DNA of 64,000 nucleotides from Shewanella benthica KT99 (GCF_000172075.1 NZ_ABIC01000002.1:1-64000); one strand, 5' to 3'. Numbered from the stretch's first letter, positions 8,558 through 17,756 are shown. The notes: generated by a model from the letters alone, not told the origin. Numbers and translations: made by a program.

Positions 8558-8578
8558 AACAGAGAGTCTGATTCTCTG
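8558..8578. terminator. Hairpin between the convergent 70-aa gene and zapB
   Basis: ACAGAGA and TCTCTGT pair around a 7-base loop between two convergent genes. There is no strong T-run on either strand, so termination activity is uncertain. Confidence 0.45.
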
Positions 8579-8580
8579 TA

Positions 8581-8784
8581 CTAGCTCACTTCTTCATTGA
8601 GCAAGCCAACGAGTCCAGTGACTTTTTCGTTCCAAGAATTAAGATCTTGGTTCAGTTGTTGGTTTTGCTCAGCAAGGCTAATGGCTTTCAGCTTCTCTTC
8701 TTCAAGCTCCATTTTCAATAGCTCAATAGTTTCGAGTGTTGCTTGGATTTTTGTTTCCAGCTCGGACAGTAGTTCAAGGCTCAT
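8581..8784 (-). CDS. zapB: Cell division protein ZapB-like
   Basis: 67 residues forming one continuous coiled coil. The N-terminus [31 protein letters not shown] closely follows E. coli ZapB ([20 protein letters not shown]...). ZapB is an abundant division factor that binds ZapA and helps place the Z ring and the chromosome terminus. This copy is slightly shorter than the E. coli protein (about 80 residues), missing part of the C-terminal coil. It is monocistronic, with a short intergenic region upstream. Confidence 0.82.
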   Translation of the reverse strand: MSLELLSELETKIQATLETIELLKMELEEEKLKAISLAEQNQQLNQDLNSWNEKVTGLVGLLNEEVS

Positions 8785-9054
8785 GGGAGTCCTAATAGTT
8801 TCTGGATGGTGTGATTATTCTATCAGCGCAGGGACTGTAGTGAATAGTTAATTATGCTCAATGATGAAAAAATTCGTTAAAACTGAAAGGAAATGGCTTT
8901 TTTTTGTGCTTGTTGCTCAAGGGTTAGTAAAAGAGTCATTTTTTAACTAGAAAATCTCGACCCTTATTGGGTAATTGACTCTATCAAAGAGCTTTCATTG
9001 GATTTAATCAAGAATATGAGTGAAGCTAAGATTATTTTTTCAAAAGCTAGGCAT

Positions 9055-9074
9055 AAAAAAGCCCCTGACGGGGC
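9055..9074 (-). terminator. Rho-independent terminator of the outer membrane protein gene
   Basis: GCCCC and GGGGC (9061-9074) pair around TGAC; on the minus strand the stem is followed by TTTTTT (9060-9055). Confidence 0.9.
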
Positions 9075-9092
9075 TCTTCTTAGAGTTATTGC

Positions 9093-9683
9093 TTAGAAGC
9101 GGTAATCGACAGCAAGGTAAAGTTGCTGGCTATCCTGTAGCTTTATTGAACCTGAACCACCAGCATCGCTACCCGACACTTTGTAATCCTGCTTTAAATA
9201 ACGGTAACCCAGCTCAGTGCTCAGCTTATCGTTGATCTTGTACATAAGACCAGTTTGACCACCCCATACGAAACGATCTTTCGAGCTTACCTCATCAAAA
9301 TCAGGGCTGATGTGATTTACGCCAGCTGTGGCACCGATAAACCAGTTAAGCTTGTTGCTAGCACCTAGACCAACCAAGTAGTCATAAGAAACCATCAAGC
9401 TTTGCTGTCTTGCGGCGTCATCTGAGTTGTAAGAATAAGTACCGTACACTCGGCTGCTATCATTCAAATAAGTACCGACACGAAACTCATAAAATTCATT
9501 GTTTTCAGTTTCTCTTGCTGAAGAATAGTCACCATTAAATTCTGGATCTACACCTTGGTAAGAACCTTTATAGGTATTTTGCTGTGCGCCGACACCACCA
9601 CCTATGAACCAGTCTGCAGCCATAGTAGGGGCTGACATTGCTGTGGCGATGACTGCTGCTAATACTAAAGATTTGGTTTTCAT
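9093..9683 (-). CDS. Outer membrane beta-barrel protein
   Basis: 196 residues with signal peptide (KTKSLVLAAVIATAMSAPTMAA), then alternating beta strands typical of small eight-stranded barrels (ADWFIGGGVGAQQNTY, YEFRVGTYL, VYGTYSYNS, LMVSYDYLVGLG, FIGATAGVNH, KLSTELGYRYLKQDYKV). It ends in a strand closing with an aromatic residue (YLAVDYRF), the usual signal for outer membrane insertion. It belongs to the broad OmpA-like/Opa-like barrel group. It is monocistronic, with its own terminator at 9055-9074 and 376 bp of upstream DNA. Specific function unknown. Confidence 0.88.
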   Translation of the reverse strand: MKTKSLVLAAVIATAMSAPTMAADWFIGGGVGAQQNTYKGSYQGVDPEFNGDYSSARETENNEFYEFRVGTYLNDSSRVYGTYSYNSDDAARQQSLMVSYDYLVGLGASNKLNWFIGATAGVNHISPDFDEVSSKDRFVWGGQTGLMYKINDKLSTELGYRYLKQDYKVSGSDAGGSGSIKLQDSQQLYLAVDYRF

Positions 9684-10062
9684 AATATGCTCTCACTTAT
9701 TGAAATTATTTGTTTTTCGTTGAGGGCATACTAGTCTGATCTGTCTGAACGATAACTGAATGGAATAATAGAACGCTGTCTTATTAGGGATTAGAATAAC
9801 GAGTCGTGCTTAGTATTGTGGATTTACACGATTGATTAATATAGCTTTAAGTGGTTTAGAGTGACTTTTTATTTCTTTTGATGATTTTCTATGACTCAAT
9901 ACATGATTGGGTAATCTCATAACCGTGTGTCACATTGCTCAGCTTGTATGTGAGGTTATTCTTGATGGTAAATGTCCTCGCTGCAGGCAAATATATCCGC
10001 TTGTTTTTACTCGTGATCTTGATATATTAACTGTCTGAAATATAAACTTAATTGAGGTTGTG
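9684..10062. other. Intergenic region with divergent promoters
   Basis: About 380 AT-rich bases between the outer membrane barrel gene (-) and the lipase-like gene (+). No gene, RNA or clear operator was recognised. Confidence 0.5.
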
Positions 10063-11334
10063 ATGAAGCTGGTTTTTGTTCATGGTTGGAGCGTGACTGG
10101 TACTGATACCTATGGTGAGTTACCCCAAGCCTTAACTAAGCTAGCGGATACTGAACTTAAGCTAGATATCCAACATATTCATCTTGGTCGCTATATCAGT
10201 TTTAACGATGAGGTGACGTTAGAGGATATTGCCATTGCCTTCGAAGCGGCGCGCCTTAGGGAGCTGGGTGATGAGACGTTTTCGGTGATCACTCACTCTA
10301 CGGGTGGCCCAGTGATCCGTGCCTGGCTTGAACGTTACTATGGCAAAAGCTTAATCCAAGCGCCCCTCAATCACTTGATCATGTTAGCTCCCGCTAATCA
10401 CGGTTCGGCATTAGCTCAGATAGGAAAATCCAGAGTCAGCAGGCTCAAGGCTTGGTTCGACGGTGTTGAGCCCGGGCAGAGGGTGCTCGATTGGCTTGAA
10501 TTAGGCAGTGATGGCCAACATGTATTGAATCTACACTGGTTAACTTACAGTTTTAGTGAGGCAGGTATTTTCCCCTTTGTGCTCACTGGCGAGACTATAG
10601 ACACTAGCTTGTATGACTATATGAATAGTTATACTGCCGAAGCCGGCTCTGACGGTGTGGTGAGAAGCGCCGCAGCGAATATGAACTTTTCATATATACG
10701 CCTAACCCAAGAAGCCGAGCTGACTTGTATGGGGTTTGAAGGTGACTGTGTGAGTCGCCTGACTCTGGCCGAGTATAAAGTCCCGTTGCAGCAGTGCGCA
10801 TTCGAGATCATTCCCAGAGCCAGTCATAGCCAGGGCGTCATGGGAATAATGGCTTCAGTGACGCATAAAAACGCCAGTAAGAAGAGGGTGGTCTCTTCGA
10901 TACTCGACTGTTTATCTGTTGGAAATAGCAGTCAATATGCTGATGTATCTCAGGCTATGGTGTTGCGTACGGACAAGGTAAAGAAAAAACAGCGTCATAG
11001 CATGTTAGTGGTGCGAGTCACGGATGACCTTGGGCATAAGGTGACGGATTTCGATTTATATCTACTCAGCGGAGCCGATTTTAATCCTGGCAAGTTACCC
11101 AAGGGCTTTATGCTGGATAAGCAAAAGAATAGCCAAAATGGCAATTGTATTACCCTCTATCTGGATACTAATAAACTAGTGTCAGCGGCCGAAGGGAAAA
11201 TGGGGTTTAAAATTGTTCCCAGGCCAGATTCTGGGTTCAGCTATTATCGAACCGCCGAATATCATTGCGAACCCAAGCAGGTGAGTCTTGATACCGTCTT
11301 CCTGCTCTTCTGCACAGGCGTTAAAGCCGGTTAG
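10063..11334 (+). CDS. Alpha/beta hydrolase, lipase-like
   Basis: 423 residues from ATG 10063 (GAGG lies 5 bases upstream; an in-frame GTG at 10060 is possible). The N-terminal half is a lipase-type alpha/beta hydrolase: oxyanion-hole strand KLVFVHGWSVTGTDTYGELP at residue ~2, nucleophile elbow THSTGGPV (~82-89), and LIMLAPANHGSA after it. No signal peptide, so probably cytoplasmic or secreted by another route. The last 15 codons or so (from about 11290) run antisense through the remnant of a signal-peptide gene on the other strand, so the C-terminus may not be the ancestral one. The C-terminal domain (~300-423) is not recognised. Confidence 0.8.
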   Translation: MKLVFVHGWSVTGTDTYGELPQALTKLADTELKLDIQHIHLGRYISFNDEVTLEDIAIAFEAARLRELGDETFSVITHSTGGPVIRAWLERYYGKSLIQAPLNHLIMLAPANHGSALAQIGKSRVSRLKAWFDGVEPGQRVLDWLELGSDGQHVLNLHWLTYSFSEAGIFPFVLTGETIDTSLYDYMNSYTAEAGSDGVVRSAAANMNFSYIRLTQEAELTCMGFEGDCVSRLTLAEYKVPLQQCAFEIIPRASHSQGVMGIMASVTHKNASKKRVVSSILDCLSVGNSSQYADVSQAMVLRTDKVKKKQRHSMLVVRVTDDLGHKVTDFDLYLLSGADFNPGKLPKGFMLDKQKNSQNGNCITLYLDTNKLVSAAEGKMGFKIVPRPDSGFSYYRTAEYHCEPKQVSLDTVFLLFCTGVKAG

Positions 11335-11391
11335 TGCTATCGCTGTTGCCACCATCGACAACATAAACTTGGTGGTTATTTTCATCATCAT
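11285..11391 (-). pseudogene. Possible gene remnant: signal peptide with ribosome site only
   Basis: An ATG near 11391, preceded by AGGTA, begins a good Sec signal peptide (MKITTKFMLSMVATAIALTG, then FNACAEEQ). Within about ten codons the frame runs antisense through the 3' end of the lipase-like gene and loses any coherent character. It follows the tetraheme cytochrome gene on the same strand, so it may be the start of a lost third gene of that operon. Confidence 0.4.
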
Positions 11392-11452
11392 TACCTATTT
11401 AGTATTGTTACTGTTTTATATTAAACTTTCGAATTTGTTACATCACATCGAA

Positions 11453-11806
11453 CTAGGTACGGTGACACTCGGCGCATACCGGTGCTTTTTTCTCGTGTTC
11501 GCCATGACAAGCTAAACAGCTGGCGCCCTGGTTGTAGTGGAATGATTTGTGTGGATTAGCTTCTTCGATTGCCAGCTTGCTCTCGTCAATTTCTATGCTG
11601 TTGATGTCGCCATGGCATTCGACGCAGGCGCTATCTGTGGCATTCCTTTTTCCTGAGCCTTGGTGGCAGCTCTGGCAACCATCGTCATAGATAAACTCAT
11701 GGTTAGTTCGCCCATGAGTCTTGCCTTTCATCTTGACCCGCTCACCAGCAAAAGCGCTGCCAGAGAGGATCAGGCCGATAACGAGTGTTAACATTAATTT
11801 GTTCAT
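11453..11806 (-). CDS. Periplasmic tetraheme cytochrome c
   Basis: 117 residues with a Sec signal peptide (NKLMLTLVIGLILSGSAFA). Four CXXCH heme sites are present: CQSCH, CVECH, CLACH and CAECH, with extra histidines (NHEFIYDDG, NPHKSFHY) able to serve as distal ligands. It resembles the small tetraheme cytochrome of split flavocytochrome c systems, which pass electrons from the inner-membrane quinol oxidase CymA to a periplasmic flavoprotein reductase. It starts 6 bp after the stop of the flavoprotein gene, confirming the operon. The cytochrome is intact although its flavoprotein partner is broken. Confidence 0.92.
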   Translation of the reverse strand: MNKLMLTLVIGLILSGSAFAGERVKMKGKTHGRTNHEFIYDDGCQSCHQGSGKRNATDSACVECHGDINSIEIDESKLAIEEANPHKSFHYNQGASCLACHGEHEKKAPVCAECHRT

Positions 11807-11812
11807 AGTGAT

Positions 11813-13252
11813 TTATGCCTGCACGTCAGATTTGATGGTTTCAGATACGACGATACCCATCGTCAGACATTCCAGACACGAAGTAGAACTCAAGCGTGCC
11901 TCGCCGTGGACACCACCGGTGACTTCACCGATGGTCACCGATGGCATAGAGTTTTTTGATAGGCTTCATGGAGCGCCCATCGATAACCCGGGCACCGATA
12001 TCTGTCTTTAAACCGCCCATGCAGTAGTGCACTTTTGGCCAGATACGAGGCACAACAAACGGCCCTGTAAGCACTTTTGCAGTATCCATTTTTCGGTTAA
12101 ATAACGGGTCTTTACCGGCTTTAAAGTGAGTGTTGTACTCAGTTATGCTGCGCTTTAGTTCACTGGCGGGTATATCGAACTGTGCGGCAATATCATCGAG
12201 AGAATCGACTTTTCAGGCCATTTTGTCGCGTATAGCACGAGTAACTCGATGGTCTTCGGCGTAGTCGTTGTAGTTAAAAAACACGATAGGGTAAGCCGGT
12301 GAACCATCTTGATAACGGTTCTTCATGATCGCTTCAGAACAGGTTTTACGATCTGCACGTTCATCCATAAAACGCTTACCGTTTAATACGCTAATTGCTA
12401 CACCTTGATGCCAGCCAATTGAAAGCAGCGCATTTGACCAACCGAAACCGCCCTCGTCGGGTGAGCCCCAGTGACCGGTCTGAATCATGTTTATATGTAC
12501 CGGAAACGCACCGTGTGCCATGTTGCGGGCGAAGCCACCGTTAGCGAGCACTACCGCCTTGTTTGCCTTGATATAGATGCTCTTGCCGGTTTTTAGATCC
12601 GGGGAACGGTAGTTCTGACGAACCTTAAGGCCGATTATTTCCTGTCCATCCATGATGAAATCTTCGATGTAATGCTGGAGGCGATAATCGATCCCCTCTC
12701 TCACACCTGTCTCATAGAGCTTGGTGGTGATGTCACCGCCGGTACCGTGCAGGGTCCTGATGGCACGCGCCTTGTAATGACCACCGACCTGAATGTTAAA
12801 GCCTTCACGAAACTTAACGCCGGTTTCGATACACAAGTCGTAGGCGTCTAGGGCGCGACTGGCGATCTGAAGTAGCATGGCCTCGTTCTGCATGCCGCGG
12901 CCGGAGATGATTTGATCTTTGACCAGCTCTTCCGGCGAATCATCCTCGACTCCCTGAGCTAGTTGAGTCGGATTTTTAGGGATTGCCAGCCAACCACCAT
13001 TAATCGCCGAGTTTCCACCAATTACTTGCATTTTTTCCAACAGCAGCACCGAGCCGACACCACACCACTTCGTTTAACATTTAATGCCGCAGAAAGCCCC
13101 GCAAAACCAGAACCGACAACGATCACATCGGCCGATTCGTTCCACTTTATCTGGCCACACTCACTGGCCATGACAGTACCTGGCATAGTCGATGCTCGCC
13201 CGCCCAATGCCGCACCGGCACCTAGTTTTAAAAAATTTCTTCTATCTTGCAT
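11813..13252 (-). pseudogene. Fumarate reductase-type flavoprotein subunit (flavocytochrome c family), three lesions
   Basis: The start MQDRRNFLKLGAGAALGG (ATG 13252) is a Tat signal with a near-consensus RR motif, then ADVIVVGSGFAGLSAALNVKRSG binds FAD. The frame shifts at 13057-13066, where ACACC is tandemly duplicated (5 bp). The next frame continues EKMQVIGGNSAINGG to a TGA at 12213-12215, then goes on in frame as KVDSLDDIAAQFDIP to YAIGDHR. There a 10-bp tandem duplication (TTCACCGATG/GTCACCGATG, 11924-11943) shifts the frame again. Removing both duplications restores a full-length protein ending GIVVSETIKSDVQA. The family reduces fumarate or related unsaturated acids in the periplasm. 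The next gene is its tetraheme cytochrome. Confidence 0.93.
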
Positions 13253-13377
13253 TTGTGTACCCTCACATAGGAATGACACCAAGATAAAGGGAATAGGGGG
13301 GAGTAAAGGTGAACTAAATCACGGGTTTTTTTCAGTGACAAACTTATTCGTGAGTCATGTCTCGAATAAACTTACTC

Positions 13378-13393
13378 ATGAATAACTTCATGT
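13378..13393. promoter_or_regulatory. Candidate operator palindrome between flavoprotein and TetR genes
   Basis: CATGAA, four bases, TTCATG. It lies in the 340-bp divergent region between the flavoprotein pseudogene and the TetR gene, where an autoregulatory operator would be expected. Assignment is by position and symmetry only. Confidence 0.3.
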
Positions 13394-13593
13394 TTCATAG
13401 TCTGTGAAAATGTAGGGGGAATTCTATAGAGGATGACTAAACTTTGCCGGAATGTTTATATGAGATAACTCACAAAGACTATTAATGAAAGTCATTTTTG
13501 CGTGAAGTTCATCCCGATTCGTGAAAGGACACCTGTAATCCATATTTGTTAACAGCGCATAATCGGCTCAATTAGCTAAATAAGGTCTTACTG

Positions 13594-14208
13594 ATGAAAT
13601 GTCCTACTGAAGCCTTGCCCATGATACGCTGTAACCAGATACTCGATGCCGCAGAGCATCTAATTGAAACACAGGGATTGGTGTCTTTTAAGTTTTCGCA
13701 ATTAGCCAAAGAGGTGGGCTGCTCTACGGGAACCTTGTATAAGTTTTTCGAGCGGAAAGAGGATGTCTTAGTCTGTTTGTTTCTCAGGAGTGCGACTTCA
13801 AATCACTTCCCCATTTTTATCGACAGCCATCCGGATCTAACCGCTCAGGAAAAAGTATTACTGCCCATCCTGCTTACCTTCGAAACAATAAAGCGTAGCA
13901 AGAGCTTTTTTACTCTACGTTCTGTGTCGGTCAATACCATACTGGCCAGTGATGAGAAGGTGGGACGTTTCAAGAAGCGAATCAATGCATTCTGGGAGTG
14001 GTTTACCGTTTCGCTTAATGAAGCGGTAGATAGCGGCGAGTTGGATACTACGCCATTGCAGGTTAAAGAGCTGGTACAGGGGATCGCATTTTACTTGACC
14101 GGATGTCTGACCCAGTTTGAGAGTGAATTGATAGCACCTAAATATCTGTCGAATCGCCGTGAGACTTGCTACCGACATCTATCAAATTTGATGGCGCAAT
14201 ATCGATGA
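13594..14208 (+). CDS. TetR/AcrR family transcriptional regulator
   Basis: 204 residues. The N-terminal HTH is clear: ILDAAEHLIETQGLVSFKFSQLAKEVGCSTGTLYKFFERKEDVLVCLF (residues ~16-64). The C-terminal ligand-binding part is less conserved. The gene is divergent from the flavoprotein/tetraheme cytochrome unit, the arrangement seen in other Shewanella for this type of locus, so it probably controls that unit. An alternative start is the Met at codon 10. It is intact although its putative target gene is broken. Confidence 0.88.
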   Translation: MKCPTEALPMIRCNQILDAAEHLIETQGLVSFKFSQLAKEVGCSTGTLYKFFERKEDVLVCLFLRSATSNHFPIFIDSHPDLTAQEKVLLPILLTFETIKRSKSFFTLRSVSVNTILASDEKVGRFKKRINAFWEWFTVSLNEAVDSGELDTTPLQVKELVQGIAFYLTGCLTQFESELIAPKYLSNRRETCYRHLSNLMAQYR

Positions 14209-14256
14209 AATAAACCACTCAATCAGGCGCTGTATGACTCACTCGAGGCGAAAACG

Positions 14257-14376
14257 ATGAAATTTTACGATAAACACTACCGCAAGCATATGACCTGTGC
14301 GGCATGCAGTGCACAGGCATGTACTCAGGAAAGTAACGAGAAGCACTGCAGCCCATTACAGCGATTAGCCAGTTAA
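14257..14376 (+). CDS. Candidate 39-residue cysteine-containing small protein
   Basis: An ATG at 14257 with GAGG 8 bases upstream opens 39 codons. The product begins MKFYDKHYRKHMTCAACSAQ and contains four cysteines (14, 17, 22 and 31), including CAAC. It is in the same frame as the TetR gene, 48 bp past its stop, and the frame between them is open, so a lost C-terminal extension of TetR is an alternative. No family recognised. Confidence 0.4.
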   Translation: MKFYDKHYRKHMTCAACSAQACTQESNEKHCSPLQRLAS

Positions 14377-14561
14377 GCCGTTTTAAGATAAGAGCCTTCG
14401 ATTCGAAGTCGTTTGATGATATAGGTACCACTCAGGGGATGAAGTGAGTTCTCGAGAAATGTAAGACCAAGATCCGAATCGGTGAAAGTGGTTTGGAAAT
14501 AGATAAGCAACTGACTTGTCGTATCTATGAGTAAGGTGAATGACTGATTAGCTTGTTTCAT
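14373..14561 (-). CDS. Possible small hypothetical protein
   Basis: 62 residues (ATG 14561) with no clear ribosome site. The C-terminal part, LSGTYIIKRLRIEGSYLKTA, has protein-like character. Its stop overlaps the stop of the small + strand frame by four bases. Listed because this 480-bp gap between TetR and ilvE has no other occupant on this strand; it could be chance. Confidence 0.3.
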   Translation of the reverse strand: MKQANQSFTLLIDTTSQLLIYFQTTFTDSDLGLTFLENSLHPLSGTYIIKRLRIEGSYLKTA

Positions 14562-14692
14562 TTAGCCAGAAGGTAAAAACGTGTCAATTTCACACATCAA
14601 AAGAGACAAGATCTTACTGACAAACCCCATTCTGCTTGACTTTAGTGGCTCTCATCCATAGGCTGCTTATTCAGTAATCAAGGTGGTATGCA

Positions 14693-15781
14693 ATGCAAAT
14701 AAACTATAATTTAAAAACTGCGTCTGAGCGCCGTACTGAACAGTTCGAGCCTAAAGAAAATGTGGGCTTCGGTAACCTCAGAACCGATCATATGTTTTTA
14801 ATGGATTATCGCGACGGAGAGTGGCGGGATCCAAGAATTGTACCCTATGGCCCCTTCGAAATCGCGCCTGGTGCCATAGCTCTACACTACGGTCAATCTG
14901 TGTTCGAAGGTGCTAAGGCATTCAAGCATGATGACGATGAGATCTATACCTTCCGCTTAAACAAAAATGCCGAGCGACTCAATCGGTCGGCCGATATCAT
15001 CTGTATTCCAGCCCTGGATGAATCGATGCAACTCGAGGCGATTAATGCCCTCATAGATGTCGACAGACTCTGGTTTCCGATGCAGGAAGATGCCTGTCTC
15101 TATATTCGTCCGTTTATCTTCGCAACCGAAGACAGATTGTCGGTGAGCCCGAGTGAAGAATACACTTTCTGCGTGATCCTCAGCCCTAGTGGCCCCTATT
15201 ATTCAGATGGGTTCGATAAGGCGATTCGTTTACTGATAAGCGAGCGTTTCCATCGTGCCGTGCCCGGTGGAACGGGTGCATCTAAGGCTGCGGGTAACTA
15301 CGCTGCCTCATTGAAGGCGGGTAGGGCTGCTGCCGAATACGGCGCCGCTCAGGTCTTGTATCTAGACGCTAACAACAAACAGATCGAAGAAGTCGGCGCG
15401 ATGAATCACTTCCATGTGCTTAAAGATGGCACTGTGATCATCCCTACGTTTACCGATACGATTCTTAAGTCGATCACCTCGGAGTCGATTTTGGAACTCG
15501 GTGACGTGCTGGGTTGTGTCGTTCGTCAAGAGACTGTGATGCTGGATAAGTTTATCGCAGATATCGAGTCCGGTGAGATCATCGAGGCTGGAGGCTTTGG
15601 TACCGCTGCTGTGGTATCGCCTGTCGGTTCTTATATCTTCGAAGATAACCGTATCGTTACTGTGGGTGATGGCCATGTGGGTAAGCATACTCGCCGTATC
15701 TACCAGGTATTGACGGATATCCAGAAGGGCAAGGTTGAAGGCCCTCAAGGTTGGATGCAGCTGGTAAATCGAGTTACTTAG
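14693..15781 (+). CDS. ilvE: Branched-chain amino acid aminotransferase
   Basis: 362 residues of the fold-type IV PLP aminotransferases, the longer BCAT form (~360 residues; E. coli IlvE is ~309). It transfers the amino group between Leu/Ile/Val and 2-oxoglutarate. Seen: PYGPFEIAPGAIALHYGQSVFEGAKAF (residues ~51-77), the PLP lysine in GASKAAGNYA (Lys198), and the EEVGAMNHFHV block. The start is supported by AAGGTGG just upstream. Monocistronic, with a terminator at 15818. Confidence 0.96.
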   Translation: MQINYNLKTASERRTEQFEPKENVGFGNLRTDHMFLMDYRDGEWRDPRIVPYGPFEIAPGAIALHYGQSVFEGAKAFKHDDDEIYTFRLNKNAERLNRSADIICIPALDESMQLEAINALIDVDRLWFPMQEDACLYIRPFIFATEDRLSVSPSEEYTFCVILSPSGPYYSDGFDKAIRLLISERFHRAVPGGTGASKAAGNYAASLKAGRAAAEYGAAQVLYLDANNKQIEEVGAMNHFHVLKDGTVIIPTFTDTILKSITSESILELGDVLGCVVRQETVMLDKFIADIESGEIIEAGGFGTAAVVSPVGSYIFEDNRIVTVGDGHVGKHTRRIYQVLTDIQKGKVEGPQGWMQLVNRVT

Positions 15782-15817
15782 TCATTTGCTCACCGACCAA
15801 TCCATAAAATTAACCAA

Positions 15818-15839
15818 GGCGCTATGAAGCGCCTTTTTT
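15818..15839 (+). terminator. Rho-independent terminator of ilvE
   Basis: GGCGCT, ATGA loop, AGCGCC, then TTTTTT (15834-15839). Confidence 0.92.
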
Positions 15840-15883
15840 GTACGTGGATTTACCGTTCAATATTATACCAATTGGTTAAGGCT

Positions 15884-16813
15884 TTACTTTGGGTTTGTTG
15901 AGTCAGCCTCTACTGCACCATGCTTAATCATCAGCTGGTGAATTTGCTCATCTTTCTCTTCCCAAATTTGATTTAACCAACGCTGGAATTCGACACGGTA
16001 CTGAGGCTCAGAAAAGTAGCGTTTGTTATCGACTTCAGGAACCGGGAGTATCTGGACTCTGATGACGATTTTCTTAATTTTACCATGCATGACTTCCGCC
16101 AGCGGATCGTCTTTCGCCTCCGGATAGACCAGAGTGACATTAAGCAAATTGGTAAATTGTTCGCCCATGGCCGATAGCGTGAAGGCAATGCCGCCAGCCT
16201 TGGGGCGTAATAGATATCGGTAGGGAGAGTCTTGACGTCTATGCTTTTCTTTGGTGAATCGACTGCCCTCGACATAGTTGATGATAGCGGTGGGCATGGT
16301 CTTAAACTTCTCGCAGGCGCGTCTGGTAGAGATAAGATCTTTGCCTTTAAGCTTGGGGTTTTTCTTTAATTTTGCCGGGCTGGTTCGGCTCATGAATGGC
16401 ATGTCTAAGGCCCAGCATCCCAGTCCGATAAATGGAATGTACATCAATTCACGCTTGAGGAAAAACTTAAGCATAGGGATGTTATTGCGCAATACATACG
16501 TCTGTACAGCGATATCCAAACCACTCAAGTGGTTACTGATGAGTAGATACCAGGCGTTTTTATCCAGGTTCTCCAGCCCTTCGATGTCCCACTCTATGTC
16601 GGTAAGCAGGTGGAGGATGGCTCCGTTGCCAGTAGCCCAGGCCCACATGAAACGATTCATCAGCTTAGTGAGCAAGTTGCGTCCCGCAGTAAAAGGCACA
16701 AACAACTTAACGATGCCACCAAGACTGATCAATCCAGCCCAAATGCTGGTATTGATGATCAATAGCAGTGAGCTGATAAAATAGAGCACTGGACCGGGTA
16801 AAAAATTTAACAT
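15884..16813 (-). CDS. YihG-type 1-acyl-glycerophosphate acyltransferase family protein
   Basis: 309 residues, close to E. coli YihG (310). An N-terminal hydrophobic segment anchors it to the inner membrane. The PlsC-fold motifs are present: NHLSGLDIAVQ (NHX4D, residues ~94-104) and VEGSRFTKEKH (EGXR, ~179). The family acylates lysophospholipids to set acyl-chain composition. It lies 6 bp downstream of a paralogue (16820-17725), and both are probably co-transcribed. Lysophospholipid acyltransferases of this kind matter for polyunsaturated lipids in cold marine bacteria; that link is inference here. Confidence 0.9.
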   Translation of the reverse strand: MLNFLPGPVLYFISSLLLIINTSIWAGLISLGGIVKLFVPFTAGRNLLTKLMNRFMWAWATGNGAILHLLTDIEWDIEGLENLDKNAWYLLISNHLSGLDIAVQTYVLRNNIPMLKFFLKRELMYIPFIGLGCWALDMPFMSRTSPAKLKKNPKLKGKDLISTRRACEKFKTMPTAIINYVEGSRFTKEKHRRQDSPYRYLLRPKAGGIAFTLSAMGEQFTNLLNVTLVYPEAKDDPLAEVMHGKIKKIVIRVQILPVPEVDNKRYFSEPQYRVEFQRWLNQIWEEKDEQIHQLMIKHGAVEADSTNPK

Positions 16814-16819
16814 CTGCTG

Positions 16820-17725
16820 TTATCCCTTTGGATTTACAGGATTTTCCTTGGTTAACAGGTCAAGGGTTTTATCTTTCTCTAGCCAAAGTTGATTAAGCTG
16901 CTCCTGGAAAGCGATTTTAAATTTACGATCTTTCATATAGTCGCCACGCATTGCCGCCGGGATCTCCGACACGCTGATATGCACATGCACCTCTTTTACC
17001 TGGCCACTGATGTATTCCCAAAAAGTAGGCACTTTCTCAGGATAATAGATGGAGACATCGACTAACTTGTGAATATGTTCACCCATAGCCGAGAGGGCGA
17101 ATGCCAGGCCGCCGGCCTTAGGCTTAAGCAGGTGTTTAAACTGTGAATTTTGTTGTCTATGTTTGTCGGCTTTAAAGCGCGTCCCTTCGACAAAATTCAT
17201 CACACTGACAGGCTTAGACTTAAACTTAGCGCAGGCCTTACGGGTAATTTCGATATCTTTACCCCTTAGCTTAGGGTTTTTCCTCAATTGAGCCGTGCTG
17301 TAGCGGCGCATGAACGGAAAATCCAATGCCCACCAGGCTATCCCTAAGAATGGCACAAAGATCAGCTCCTTCTTGAGGAAAAACTTCAGGAAGGGGATCT
17401 TATGATTCAGCACGCGCTGCAAAATTAAAATATCGACCCAAGATTGGTGATTGGCGATGACCATGTACCATTCTTTAGGTGAGAGTTCTGCATCGCTATG
17501 GATATGTACATTTACCGGATGGAAAATACGTTCTATGACGCCGTTGATGCTGATCCAGCTGGTGGCGCAGCTGTCTAATAAGCTAGAGCAGGTGCCGCTG
17601 ACTGCCGAGATCGGTATGAGTTTAATCGGGCTAAATATGATGATAGGAAGTACCCAGAAAATAGTATTCAATAGCGAGCACACGAATGCCAGACAGCCTC
17701 TGATTAATGACAAAACTCTACCCAC
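16820..17725 (-). CDS. YihG-type acyltransferase, tandem paralogue
   Basis: 301 residues with the same architecture as the next gene: an N-terminal hydrophobic stretch (LAFVCSLLNTIFWVLPIIIF), NHQSWVDILIL (NHX4D), KKELIFVPFLGIAWWALDFPFMRR, and VEGTRFKADKH (EGTR). The two proteins are alike along their whole length, a tandem duplication. It is first in the two-gene unit. The E. coli srkA-dsbA-yihF-yihG region shows related gene order. Confidence 0.9.
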   Translation of the reverse strand: MGRVLSLIRGCLAFVCSLLNTIFWVLPIIIFSPIKLIPISAVSGTCSSLLDSCATSWISINGVIERIFHPVNVHIHSDAELSPKEWYMVIANHQSWVDILILQRVLNHKIPFLKFFLKKELIFVPFLGIAWWALDFPFMRRYSTAQLRKNPKLRGKDIEITRKACAKFKSKPVSVMNFVEGTRFKADKHRQQNSQFKHLLKPKAGGLAFALSAMGEHIHKLVDVSIYYPEKVPTFWEYISGQVKEVHVHISVSEIPAAMRGDYMKDRKFKIAFQEQLNQLWLEKDKTLDLLTKENPVNPKG

Positions 17726-17756
17726 CTAGTATCCCCCGACAAAATTGGAGACTTAT

